Origin: Hepsetus odoe
Lineage: Eukaryota > Chordata > Actinopteri > Characiformes > Hepsetidae
DNA: 64,000 nucleotides
Reading direction: 5' to 3'
Assembly: GCA_017165825.1 (NCBI GenBank)
Contig: CM029393.1
Location: 5,732,596-5,796,595, forward strand
In this document: positions 1 to 13,100 of the stretch, in pieces
Layout: every line of letters begins with the position of its first letter
Numbering within the stretch: position 1 is the stretch's first letter
Notes under the pieces: generated by a model
The model's database searches: none
What the model was told of the DNA's origin: nothing
Seen by the model: the letters and a program-made list of their open reading frames with translations, nothing else
Made by a program: the position numbers and the translations under genes

Positions 1-2198
1 CTTTGGCTATGTGTCAAAATTCAATATTTTTTAAGTCAAAGAAACAAACAAATTTGATACTACTGAGTATTAGAAACACTAGCATTATGTGTTTGATTAT
101 AACGATCTTGGCAATAAATAGGACCCAAGTCTGACACCTGAATTTAGAGCTCCAGGGATTATTTGCAATAAAAAAGATCCAAAGTCTAGATTTATTTCTC
201 CGTTGGAGAGGCAAAAGCAAAAAATTTTATTAAAGCATAGCTATAATAAGTATTTGACAGTGTAAAGGTACTGGTATATAAAACATCTGACTGACACCTG
301 GTAAATTTAATACCAATCAAAATCAAACACAGTGAAGTGCAATATATAAGGTGAAATCCTCTGCGAAGTGCGACCCTTTTGTTCATAACCTTGGAAGGTA
401 ATTTGGGAAATGGCAACATGTATGTTGTATGTTAATGTGGCAATATGATAAATATGACGTGATAAATTTCCCCAACCAGGGCGAGAGGGAAATTTGCAAA
501 ACATTTCCATTCTCCCTATTTATAACCACTGTCACAAGCATCTGAGTCGGTCCAGAGGACAGAACGTTGTCGTTCCCACTCAGTGACATTGGCAGTTTGC
601 ACGTCAGGTAGCCCATAAATATTTTAGTCTTTCTCTCCCTCTTTCTTCCACTCTCTTTTTCTCTCTCTCAGACACGCAAAAAGCCAGCTCCAGTGACAGC
701 CTGCAGGGCCACAGAGCACTGCAGAAATCAAAGAGTTTGAGGGCTATAGGAAAAAAGGAGGAAGAAAAAAGAACGCAAAATGGATGGCTAATAATCCCAA
801 AAATCCATCCCACTGTGGGAGGATGGGAGCTGCACTATCATCACTGAGGTTCTGAAGAGATGGATGGGAGCCGATTGTTCTTTTTGGCACACAGTCAAGG
901 AAACCTACGCCACTCTCCCTGCTTATATCACTCAACACAGACGACGGCAAATTGAACAACTGATTAAAGAATGAAGGTTCAGCTTCAAATAACAATGTTT
1001 TAAATAACAATGAGGTAAGGTGAGGAAAATGAGAGGAGCTCATCAGAAATCTCCGGTCTTTCCTTGAGAAGCCCTACATTTATTATACTGCAAAAAACCT
1101 TGCAGTAAAGCGTTTGTACCATCTTGTCCTTATCATACATTCCTAATACCTTTAAGCTCATCTAAACATGGACCTTTTTATCGTTAGATTAATTAGTTTA
1201 TTTAGGTAGATATTTGACTTTAATGTGTCCATTTTTGAATCTTGTTACGGGATCATTTTAATGTCATCTGGAAATGCAGTGAAGCATTGTGAGTTTTTAT
1301 GTATTGCCATAATGACCAGGTGCTGTTTATGTATTTCATTATTTATTTCATTTAATCTCTCTCTTTTTTTTTGGTTGTATAACGTTTTTGCCTTAATTCC
1401 AAAATCCAAAATGTACATGTGATTGTTCAAAATGCTCACCGAACTTGACTGGATAAAGTGATTGCATTATGCGCATTTCTACAATATCGCAACACATTTA
1501 CCTTCATAACCATGCGCTGTGTCCAATATCTGACTATTGCACTAGGAGCACAGTGGATGCATAAAGAGGGTCAGTCTGCATAAAAACAACCTGTCAGTTT
1601 TAAACATCAAGGCTGATGGGCTGCAGAGCCTTACTGAATTGGTAATTCATAAAATCAAAATGTAAATTTGAGTGCTGAAATGAAGGCCTGCCAATTAAGA
1701 TGTGTATTTGGTGATTAATGTAAAAAAAAAAAAAAAAAAGGTTCCACAGGAAACAGTGACTCATTTTACTATTAAAGAAAAAAAAGAGTGTTGCAATTTC
1801 TTAATCAGAAATGTCTCATTGTATACAGCAATTTAATCATCCTATGCGTGTGGGATGTACCATTGAAAAAGTGACATCCTGATCAAGTTGGAGTCATGCT
1901 TCGTTCATTATTTATAATTGTGTTCAAAAAAAAGTTAATATCTCTCAGAGTTTTCCATCCACTATCCACACACAGGTTTCTTTCTCTTTTCCACATTAAT
2001 GAACACAGAAATATAATGATGACTGAAGAAAGGAAAATGAAATTGGACATTTTTAACCTTGATTCAAGCCTGGATTCCACATTTCATTCAAGCTTGTGAA
2101 AGACGGAGAAAGGTAAGCCTGCCAATGCAAATGCCCGTGCTGTTGTGTCAATGAAACCTTCCTGCTTAAATGGCTACTAAACAGAAATGTGACATTAC
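1..2198. other. trim62 intron 4 (part)
   Basis: Non-coding on both strands. Holds an A run at 1722-1739 and nothing resembling the missing SPRY exon. Several short open frames lack any family resemblance. Confidence 0.8.
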
Positions 2199-2314
2199 CT
2201 GGTGAAATATCCTGGAACAGAGACTTCCAGATTGTGTACTGCAATGGGCCCATGTATTTGGATGTTGGGAAATCTTCATAAGTGAGGTTGGTTTCATGTA
2301 TTTTGCCTTTTATT
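2199..2314 (-). CDS. trim62: trim62 coding exon 4 (linker to SPRY)
   Basis: 116 bases, entering in phase 2 and leaving in phase 1. Acceptor ctctacag precedes 2314; the donor gtaatg starts at 2198. Encodes IKGKIHETNLTYEDFPTSKY and then GPLQYTIWKSLFQDISPG, the very conserved stretch before the PRY-SPRY domain. No SPRY exon is found between here and position 1. Confidence 0.94.
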
Positions 2315-4147
2315 CTGTAGAGACAAAAGAAAGAAAGAATTTGTTTCATCAAGCTCAACAATTATTTTAGTACTCCTTGTGCATCAGGATACACAAAATC
2401 CTGAGTGCTTTAAAAAAAACCATACACACACACACACACACACACAAACTGACACAAGGGTGTGGGGTCAGTCTGGGTGCTACAGCAGATGACGCTCATT
2501 AAATCAGCCACTACACATTAATCACACTATTCGCTTGCCCATATGGTCCTTCTACTCCTCTTCAGCCATGCTCAAATAAAAAGAGGTTTTTGTGGGTGAA
2601 GCTTAACAGTTTTTACTTGTCAAATCTCAACCCTGAATTACACACAGTATCAAGCCTCAGCTAGTCCTGGTCCTAACCAGCACAAAAGCCCTCATCCTCA
2701 TCACATACTGCAACATTACAAACTTTAATTTTAAATATCCTGACTTGCCTTGGTAGCTTCCACCAGCAAAACCCTCCACGAATCACTTGCTCTCTGACCA
2801 GCATTTACAAAAGAAGGAGACAAGGCGTTATAGACCAGAAAACCACTGCATCTCGGACCACTATTTCAGAACCCTCCCCCAGCCCCTATCCAGTGGAGCC
2901 CTTTTCCCCACCACCCTTGTGCCTACCTTTCAGAAGTAAGGGCCACCCCCTCCAGGAACTCGTGGCGGCCAGTCTCGCTGAGTTTCTCTTGCAGGATCTG
3001 GATGCCCTCCTTGACATCACGAAGCTGCTGGCTGTAGCGTTGGATCTTGTGCTCGATGTCAGACAACGTGCGAGCCGTGTCCGCCTCCAGCTCCTCCAGC
3101 ATGCTCTTCTGTCGCTCGCGCAGGAAGCGGTGCAGTCGCTCAAATGCATCACCGATAGTGGCTCGCAGGCTCTTAGCTGAAGACTACACGAGAAGACAGT
3201 AGTGTTTTAGAATCCGTTTAGAATCTTAAACGGCAATAATAAGCCTCAGTCTGGACATTGTAGCCTTTCACTGACTGAACAAAGTTACAAAGAAACAACA
3301 GCACACAAAAAAAACACAACCTTCTTCATAATAAGACCACATAGGGGCAGTGGTGGTCTAGTGGTTAGGGTGTTGGCCACATGATCGGAGGATTGGGGGT
3401 TCGAACCCCTTCCCAATAGGTTGCCCTGAGGTACCCTTGAGCAAGGTGCCGTCCCCATCACTGCTCCCCGGGCACTTTCAATAGCTGCCCACTGCTGCAC
3501 GGTGTTTGAGTGTGCATGGGTAAAATGCAGAGGTCCAATTTCGTTGTGGTTCATTGTCTGCTGTGCTTTGACCTCGCAATGACAAGGGTTGTCACTTTCA
3601 CTTTTTCACTTTCACATAAATGATATCACACAAGATAAAATATCTTCAACTCTCTAGATTACAAAGCATTATAAATGGGTATAATGCTACCAAGCCATTG
3701 CATAGATAACTGGGGAACTAAAGCCTGGAGGCAGAGCTGTTGACAAATGATTTCTAATGTCCATTGAGTGGATACAATCAAACTGGTCACCTCTCATCTG
3801 CTGAGGTTAGTTAAGGACAGAATGGGCATGTAGCTGAGCACATGATGGACAGACAGGCAGAATGGAGGAACATACAGGGCTGAACTATTTCAACAATTCA
3901 GTTCTTTTCAAATAAATACAACTGAAAACTAGGGTTTAACATTCATTTATGGTGTTATTTGGTTATTCAACCAAAACATTTAGTAGATTTAGTTTTTTCA
4001 CTGTTGCATTATAGGGATGTGTTTTAGATTATGACAACCTGATTAAAAGCAAGATGATAAGCAGTTGTATTGCTTACTTTGTACAAACTTGTCTTTTAAT
4101 CGTGTGTTTTCCATACATAGTTGTGGCCATTTCGCTTAACAAAAAAA

Positions 4148-4179
<32 letters not shown>

Positions 4180-7100
4180 AATGTAGCCATTAGTGTCCTG
4201 AAATTCTGTCATTTGTTGTATGTTTAGCCAGAAATTAATTTAAAAATAATGAAAACACCCTATATGATTGTTTTGCTTTATTCCCAATTAAAATACGGAA
4301 TTAATGCCTCATTAAATAAATGCATACTGAAATGTGTAGGGATATTTGGCTAAATAAATAAAAGCCCTCAGGTAACAGGCAGATACCGGGTATCAAAAGC
4401 AAGAGTGTTCTAGTCAGAAGGGAGAACAGCTTGAGTATCTGCAAAGACAAAACAGCAAAGGGTTTTGGGGAAAGCAGAGGTGAAGGGCAGACATCTAAGA
4501 CATCTTGTGAGAAAATGAATCATGTCCATTACAGCATCAAACACATCACAACACAACAATGCAGCGAGTTCTGAGATGTCTGCCCCAATGCACCACGGGC
4601 TAAAAGCTGTTCTGCCAAGCTCATCCACACAAAAGAGGACTCCTCAGAGAAGGGACTGATGCAATATTTCGAGCGCTGCATTTGGCTTCATTACATCATA
4701 GAGAATGAAGCCAGAAAGTATGCTGTCCCTCATCAGGGAAAATGAAAGGAACACTCACATTTTGCTGAGTGAAAAGTTACATCTAGCTCTAATGGATCTG
4801 AATTCCCCCCAAAAAAACAAAAAAAAAACAAAAAAACCCCACTGCTTATTTTTTCATAAAGCAGCTACTGTTCAAAAGGAAATGAGATTTCCTGACTACT
4901 AGGAAGCTAAAACCTGTTAAGATCACTTAACTCCACAACAGAGGGAAGGATTCGCGAGGGATTGGCCCACCTGGTGATGCCAGATATATCAGACTAAGTG
5001 ACCCTTAATTATGATGGGCTATCGGTTCTGGAGATAGGACTATTAAAAGTCCCCTTGGCCCACACAACTAGGTCTTCCGTTAGGCTAGTGCAGCATCTGC
5101 TAATCAACTCCATCACCTCAAGTAGTGTCTGAGACAGAAAGGCGGCAGAAGTTTTTGTTGAAGTTAAAATCCACAATTTTTATTGTATTGATATTATTTT
5201 TTATTTAATCTCCATTCCGTGGAAGAAATAAAATAATGTCAAATCACAATAACAACTTGCACAGACAGTGCCATGACTAATGAGATAAACGGATTCGGAG
5301 GAGAAGAAAAAGAACTGAGTCAGATACAGACAATGCATGCTGTGAAAAAAGATAAGCTGGAAAACATACAAGCCCCATCAGGTAAAGCTCCAGACTGAGC
5401 ACTGTGTTATACTGCAGAGCATGATTGGATATCAATATAGCCAGTGGAGCAAAGGACAGTGGCGCATAAACTGTGAGCTGGAAAAGGCTCTCCCCATTGA
5501 CAAATGAGGCCGACTGCAGATGCAAAGTGAGGGGGAGGAATGTGTTAGGAATGAAAGTAAAAATAAATAAATAAATAAAAACGAAGGAGGAGAAAAGGCG
5601 GTTGTTGACTTTGGCGTTTCTCTGCTGATTAAAACAAGGTGTCAGGATTAAAAAGCAGTTCAATAAACCAATTTACAATCTGTCCCTGCACAGAGCTAAA
5701 GTGAAAGAGAGATAAAGTGAAAGACACCTACTAGCAGTAAGAGAAAGCCAAAGGCGGCAAAGAGCAAAAGCAGAAAAGTTGTAAATCTGTCAGCTGCTCT
5801 TCAGTTCCTTCAATACCTTCCTGCTAAATCAGAGGTCTGGCTTAATCCATCAATCAATTAAACTTGTTTAACAAGGACGGGTTGCAAAGATGTGCTACTT
5901 AAGCTGCGATAAGTGTGTAACCTGACAATCTTTAGTTAAGATGATTTATAATTATAAAATGTGTGAAATAATTAATAGTAGGTTGTAAAAAACCCTGAAT
6001 AAAAGACAACACTGAGAGGTGATTAAAGCTAAACTGGCCATGTATCCCAATAAAGGCAATGCTTGTGATATGAACTGAAGAATTAAAGTTCCAATTATAT
6101 GAGCCTTGGGAACGTAGGAGTCACAGAGCAAGGGGTCATTAAGCTGTTGGGGGGATATGACCTTGCGTTGAGAAATTTACCTTGGTCTCGGTAAGCTGCC
6201 TCTGCAGCAGCTGCAGAGCCTCCGTGTGACCCCTCTCACTGTCTTGCAGAGCCGCCAGCTGCTCCTTCATCTCCCTCTGCAAAAGGGAGAGTACAAAAAA
6301 AATGGTGACTTAATGTCTTTTAAACAAACTCTGTCTAAGAAATCACTACCGGCACTCACCTTTAACCCAAAGAAGAGTCACAGTCTGCTGTAAAAGCCTA
6401 TAGATTGACTACCAGATGGCAATTTCTGCATGAAACTTGTCCATTACACTATTTAATGAACTGTAAATCTCAAATAGGAACACGGTCTGACCTGAAACAG
6501 AGGTCACATAATGATCTCTAAATGCAAACGAGACGGGCTTTTTCTCCTGGTTATAAATTAGTTAAATAAGTTAAGCTCCAACAGTCTCGGAAGAGTATTG
6601 AAAAATTTTCAGTGTTATTTTAGTCCTCTCATGGACAAAATAATAAAAATAGATAACAACTGTACAATTATGGGTTGAATTTTTATTTATAATATACCAC
6701 AGCAAGGTGAGAGTGCTCCATAATCTTTACCACAATCAAAATCCTGCAGTGAAGAGACGGAAAAGTCTTAAACAACGCAGACGCAGTTTTAACATTAATG
6801 GCAATTCACACAGCGTGGAAGATTTAACTACTGAGTATTACTGGCTTCTAATTACCAACTATTCCAAAACAGCACCGATAAGATCTCAGAAAAGGACCAT
6901 CTTCTACTTTCCATAACAAATTTCCTGAAGTTCCATTTTAGTGTTATTTTCCAAATGCATTTATTTTCCACTGGTCCTAGAGATCAGTAAGCACCCTTGG
7001 CTAAAAGCGGCGTATGATTTATTGAGAAACATTAGCCCACCTCACTCTCTTCATGCATGAGGAGCACCAGGACTATTTTTTGCAACAAATGGAACTTTTA

Positions 7101-10100
7101 ATATGGTGTGAATAAACAGAGAATGGTGATGCGTTGGTTAGAGGGGAGAGAAGGGAACCTCTGAAGAATAAATAAGAAATAAAATGAGCCTCTAGAGATT
7201 TTCTTGCCAGGGAAAGTGGATCAGCAGCAGTGGGCCTGGCAGATTTAGGACAACCAGTCCACCTCTGTGTGCCCGCAGGCAAAATGGGGACAAGTTAGGA
7301 GACCAAGTCTGGGTCGCAGAAGCCCACTAGAGAAAAGATCACTGCGCAACACTATGTGCCTCTGACTGAACATCATTGTTCGACCAATCATGGCCAATAA
7401 CTGTACAAAACCAAAAACATGTAAAACATGTTATGCAAGCATTTCACAATTATTTAGGAATCCTTGTTGATTGTTGGTTGATTATGAAAAATCATGAAAG
7501 GAAAGGCAATTTTAATGGTAGTTTCTATGTGAAAACACACAGAAAAGAAAAATATATTAGAAATGATATTATCCATCCATCCATTATCTGCCGCTTGTCC
7601 CAAACGGGGTCGCAGGGGAGTGCTGGTGTCCAACCCAGTGCACACAGGGCGAGGACGGGGGACGCACCCTGGACAGGTCGCCAGCCCATTGCAGGGGGGA
7701 GCGGGACGGGGACGGCACCTTGCTCAAGGGTACCTCAGGGCAACCCATTGGGAAAGGGTTCGAACCCCCGATCCGCCGATCATGTGGCCGACACCCTAAA
7801 TGATATTATATTAAAGGATATTTGCAGCGGTTCAAACTAGGTTTTGAAGCTTATCCTACAATTGGAACTAAATTGAGATCTGGAGAATTTGCAGGACAAT
7901 TCAACACAACATTTTAAATTCTTTCTCCAACCGTCCCTGAATAAATTTGCAGTGTGGCAAGAAGTATTCCTGCTGGAAGAGGTCACTATTATTATTATAA
8001 TGTATAAACAGACCGCACGTGTCAAATAATATCATCCTGAATGCCAGGACCCAAGGTTTCCCAGAAAAATGTTGCCCAGAGCATCACAGTGCATCTGATG
8101 ACTTGCCTTCTTTTCATCCCCTCTCCCCCAGCTAAGCAATGTAAAGCAGTGTAAAAGGACAGTGCAATTATATTACAGGATTAATAGAAACCTGTATGTA
8201 ATCTGCAATACAGTCTCTTTTATTTCTGGACTACAAGGAGCTAACAAAAGTGCTAGACTGCAATGAGTCTCCTAGTCACTCAGTCTAATGTAGGGTATGC
8301 ATTTATACAGCTTTCAACACAACCCTTTCAAGGACAAGGACTAGTGAGAAAACAATTCCCCATTATTCTCAGGGAACATGGTTATACATTTTAATGATCA
8401 ATGTGCAATGGGATCAGGAGGGTTCAGTTCTCTCAGAATTTTTTAGCCTTGCAGGATTCCTGCAGGGTGAATGGGCTGACAATAGGTCAGAAAAGTGGCC
8501 GTGCCGGATCTGCAGTGGTCCTCAGAGAGCAGCACCGCCTACACACCTTTCTTGGCATGGTCATTTCCAATTTTCAGCCTGCATATCTAAGAACTGCGGA
8601 AAAAACAAAGAACACCCAGTTCACTTGTTCCAGTTAAAAGCAAACGTTTATGGAATCATTATGAAACATTAATTTTTAAGATCGCTTTTGTCAACAAGGT
8701 TTATTTTTCTTCTCCCGGCGGCAAGGCAAGACATATTCAGAGAAGGCAGAGCAGCCCAAAAGCAAACATCTGCAGTGATGACGCATGACGGAAGCTGTAA
8801 ACAAGTTGTCCCTGCAATGTTCTGCACACTCGTGCAGCATGAGTGTCTGTGTAAGCGGCTCCGACTGCAGAGCGGCCGCAAGGCTAGAGAGGAGAGGCAG
8901 CCCATGCCCCAGTCCATCCATGCTGGTCAGCCCAAGTTTGACATGACATTTCCCCAGGATGCCACATGGCAGGGGAAAAAAAGGTCACTGCAAGGCAATT
9001 AGAAATCCAAAATCTCATTTTACCCCAGCTTCACTACTCTAATTCTTTCTCCAGGGAATTACTCAAGGGAAATAAAAGATTAAAAATAAAGATCAGTGCC
9101 ACTTGAACGTAAAGCACAATTTGGGCTTTCAATTTCACTGCTTTCGTCAAGTTTTCGCACTTCTCATTAAACACAACAGCTTGCTGAAGAGGAGTCATAA
9201 GCCCTCTCACATGGCAGTGCTGATGAAAGCAAGCGAGATAAACAAGACAGCATAAATAATGAAAAGAGTCAGGCATACAGGATTCGCGAGAACACACTGC
9301 CGGAGAACTTGAGTGCTCAGGTAGTCTTGTGCGAGGAGCAGTTTGTTTTGTCATTATTGCTGCTCTTTTACTGAGCAGCAGAAATCTTATATTGATTTTT
9401 TTTTGTTTTGTTTGCTGTGATGAATAATGCAACAATGAGAAACATTTTTTCTAATTCATCATGCCATCATACCACAATCCAAAGTTCAACACCATGTGAA
9501 AGGTATTAACTCACAAGCAGTAGTCTTTTAAGAAAGCAGCATAATATTGAAAAGGGGAGGACAAAACTGTACACCCCAGGGTTAACCATCCAACTGCATG
9601 ATTGTCATTAATAACGGGCACAGTATTGCAAGGACACTCTGGCATTACCTTGTCAGAGCCCTTGTCACAACTCTTGTCAGCAGGCAGAAATTGCAGGAGC
9701 TAAACAAGCTTCCCCACAGCTCAAGTGCAGAAGGCCATCTCTGTCTACGTTTTGACTGCTGTGTAAATCACAACTTACGGGGCTAGAAAACTCATCTGCA
9801 ATCTGGCCTCATCAAAGAAAGCGTAAATCTTCGAATGACATAGGGGCTGCTTGGAATCACAGGGGGAACTATCAACACGAGTCATCTGGCCATCAACATG
9901 AGTTCACCACTAGGACAGGAAACAACAAGAATCCACTGTAAGACACTCCTGGTCCTTCAAGAAGTCGTCAAGGATGAACGAACACCAGATGAAGGCGTCC
10001 TAAATACTGGAACGGTGTCACAATGAGAGAGAATAAACCTGGGAGTTACCAAGCTGCTTGACATCTCTTGGCAAAGTGACCGGGACTTGTTTCGTAAATG

Positions 10101-13100
10101 TTCATTGTTTCCGATCTGCCCATGCAAACACTCATTATGGGAAAAAGCTTGGATTATGTTATGGCTAAGTGACGGAACGCGCTTGGTACTTCACGGCAGC
10201 ATAAAATGATGCAAATAAAATGTCCTAAAAAGAACATTGATCTCCTAAAGAAATGTACCAATCCCCGGAAATGAAGCATAGAAAACTAAATGAAAGCACA
10301 ACCTTGCGCACTTGGTCCAACTTCCTACCGGCTCTGTTATCCATCTGATCATTTCAGGGACAGCCGTGCATTAATTAGTTTGGAACCTACGGTCTCCTGT
10401 GCACCGAGTCAGCAGACTGTGCTAAAATAAGGCAGCGGCCAGCGAAGCAGGACAATGTAATGGGCAGATATGCAGGGTGACCCTGCAATGACATGGGAAG
10501 GATAGCACAGGGTATCCAGTGCATTGTGTACATCAATTCATGGGCTGAAACAGATCGATATAATTGATATTATCACAAATATCGATAATGCAAAGGTTTT
10601 CACAATATAACAGCAGTGGAGTGAGTTCTTGCCCTAAAATAAAGTAGTTCATCAATAAAGTTGTACCTATTTCATCAGACAGCAAAAGAAGTGCAGTAAC
10701 AACTGAGAGCTTGACAAGAATTCTGAGTATTTCCTTGAAGGATGAAGTTCAACACACAGACAGCCAAACAAGTCACAACAAGTAATTTTCCTTGGAAACA
10801 CGATGCTACCTTAAACCACCTAAAAAGAAAGCAGGAAAGTGTTGTTTCAGCAGATGCAGCAGAACAGTATTCAGCATTTTGAGGAAGCTGTGCTCTGATA
10901 AACCAAACTACAACAGCTCCTTGGGGGTTGAGAGTTCACACTGTAAGTAATTCATCAGCATGAGCCAACATTACCATTACAACCAGGACTAAAGCCCATG
11001 TTATATCAGGAAGTCCCGCCAAAAGATTATTCTAATCAGTGTCAGTTAACTAAAATATTTACTATAACCACCGAAACCCACGGACGATTTGGAGAGTCCT
11101 TCTGAGAGTTTACTACACTCGCTCGCTAAGTATTACAAATGGAAACAGATCTTCCTTTTCTTTCATTTTCACAGGTCATCCATTAAAATAATCACATCAC
11201 TAGACTAGGTTATTAAAATTACCAGTTAAAATAACCAGTTAAACAATGCTGAAGCCTATTAAATGGCATGCTTATTATAGTCCTTATTTTATTTCTTGCT
11301 TTTCTTTTGCAGTAGCTCATCATTAAGATCTTTAAAAAAAACAAAAAACACTGAAACGAAGCAATGCAACATTTTTTTTCCTAGTGCTTAACATTTTACA
11401 TCAGTAAACTGATTGACTGAATCCACAGAAACAATCAACCACCAAGCTAAATGTAGCCCTGATCCTATGTTACAATGGGGGAACTTTTTTTTTTTTTATA
11501 TTTTCAGTTAATACATTTCCAACGAGGCTTTTGACATAAAGTTCTCACTGGACACTGGTATTCACTAAAGAAACTCACAAATATAAAGAATTCCCAGCAT
11601 TAAAGGCCATTAGTAAAGGTATGTGTTATAAAGTGGAATGACAGGGAAAAAGTATTGAACACACTAATTTAATTTCTTGTTTGTAATGAGTACTTCCAAT
11701 ACAAAGAAGCCAGTTGGCTGCTGTGCTCAGGTCTGATTTTGACCCATTCTTCTAAAGCAGGGGTCACCAACATGGTGATCCCCCCAAGGACCACGAGTCG
11801 CCCGCGGACCTTTTCTAAAAATAGCACAACTCACCAGTGAGCAGCGTCTAAAATTTAATTTGATCCTGTTGCTATTCTTCTTTAATCACATTTGCAATTA
11901 TGTAGATTTGAAAATGACAATATCTTAAAAAAAGCATTTAAAACATGTTTATTATACATGAAGTTTAGATAAGCTTAGGTAACTGGTAGCCCTTCGTATG
12001 GCTCGGTACCCGTGAAGTAGCTCTCAGCCTCAAAAACGTTGGTGACCCCTGTTCTAAAGTGACTCAAAATCTCAAAGAATCTGACAGGCCCTCTGGTGAA
12101 CTCAGATTTTTACCTCTGTCCATAAATGTTTAACTGCATTTAAGACGTGTGGTAAACGGTGCCATCCTAACAACATGATTTTCTTTCTCTGAAGCCAATG
12201 GAGAGTTGCGATGGCTAGGTGTCTGGATGGTCTGCTGGAAGGTCAACTATGTCTGTTTCTCATTATATTGGAGGAGGGTAGTAGAGGGTAGTTTTCCAGT
12301 CCCATGTGTAACATGACTGCCAAAAAGTTCAACTTTAGTCTCATCTGTCCAGACGTTCTCCCAGTATTTCATAGGCCTGCCCAAACGTTAGCAAACTTCA
12401 ACATGCCTTTTTTCCAGTTATGGGGAACAGAAAGAGTTCATTCCAGTCGAGTGGCCTATTGTTTTCTCAGTAACAATTGTACCTAATGCCTTCCAATATT
12501 TTTGGAGTTCTTTCTGGTCTTCAACTCTTGGGCTACTCTTCTGACTCCCTGGTTTAAAAAAATAAATCAATAAATCTTGCAAGGAGCTTCTGTGTGTGGC
12601 TGATTTATGGCAGAGGGATATTCCTCCCCCTTGCAGATAATGGTCCAAATGGTGCTTCATGGAAGAAACATATTCAGCTATGTAACAGTCATGGTGTGAA
12701 GGTCTTAAGAGAGCTCTTCACTTTTACCCATCAGGAGATGTTTCCTTTTAATAGCTCCCAATATGTATTAATCCAGCGAATGTTAATTTGCCAAGATAGG
12801 AGGTGAAATCGCTTCCTAACTACTTAAAGATTCCACTGGATAGCTTATTGGAAATATATTTCCTAAAAAAAGGTTCAATATTCATTTCACCCACTGTAAA
12901 CAATACTGAATCAGTTCCATTGATCCACGTATCCTGAAATGCTCACACTATGTAAAAGATGGCTGCTGTAAAAGATAAAAACTAATGATGAATGTGTGGA
13001 TGAACACTCATTTTAATTTGTTTTTTTTTCTGCTTTTCTACATGTGAAAAGCATCAGGACAAACTGTACCCTCTGCAACGTTGAGAAGTGGTAGTCTGCA

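Noticed and set aside
744..1043. Candidate for the missing trim62 SPRY exon
   Set aside because: No SPRY motifs (LDPxTAH, WEV, LDYxxG) in any frame; the exon must be left of the window.
3344..3420. Possible tRNA gene from A- and B-box motifs
   Set aside because: The head does not fold into a complete cloverleaf with an acceptor stem, and the same unit recurs as a SINE.
7376..7840. 154-codon plus-strand frame
   Set aside because: More than half is antisense SINE with L2-like tail.
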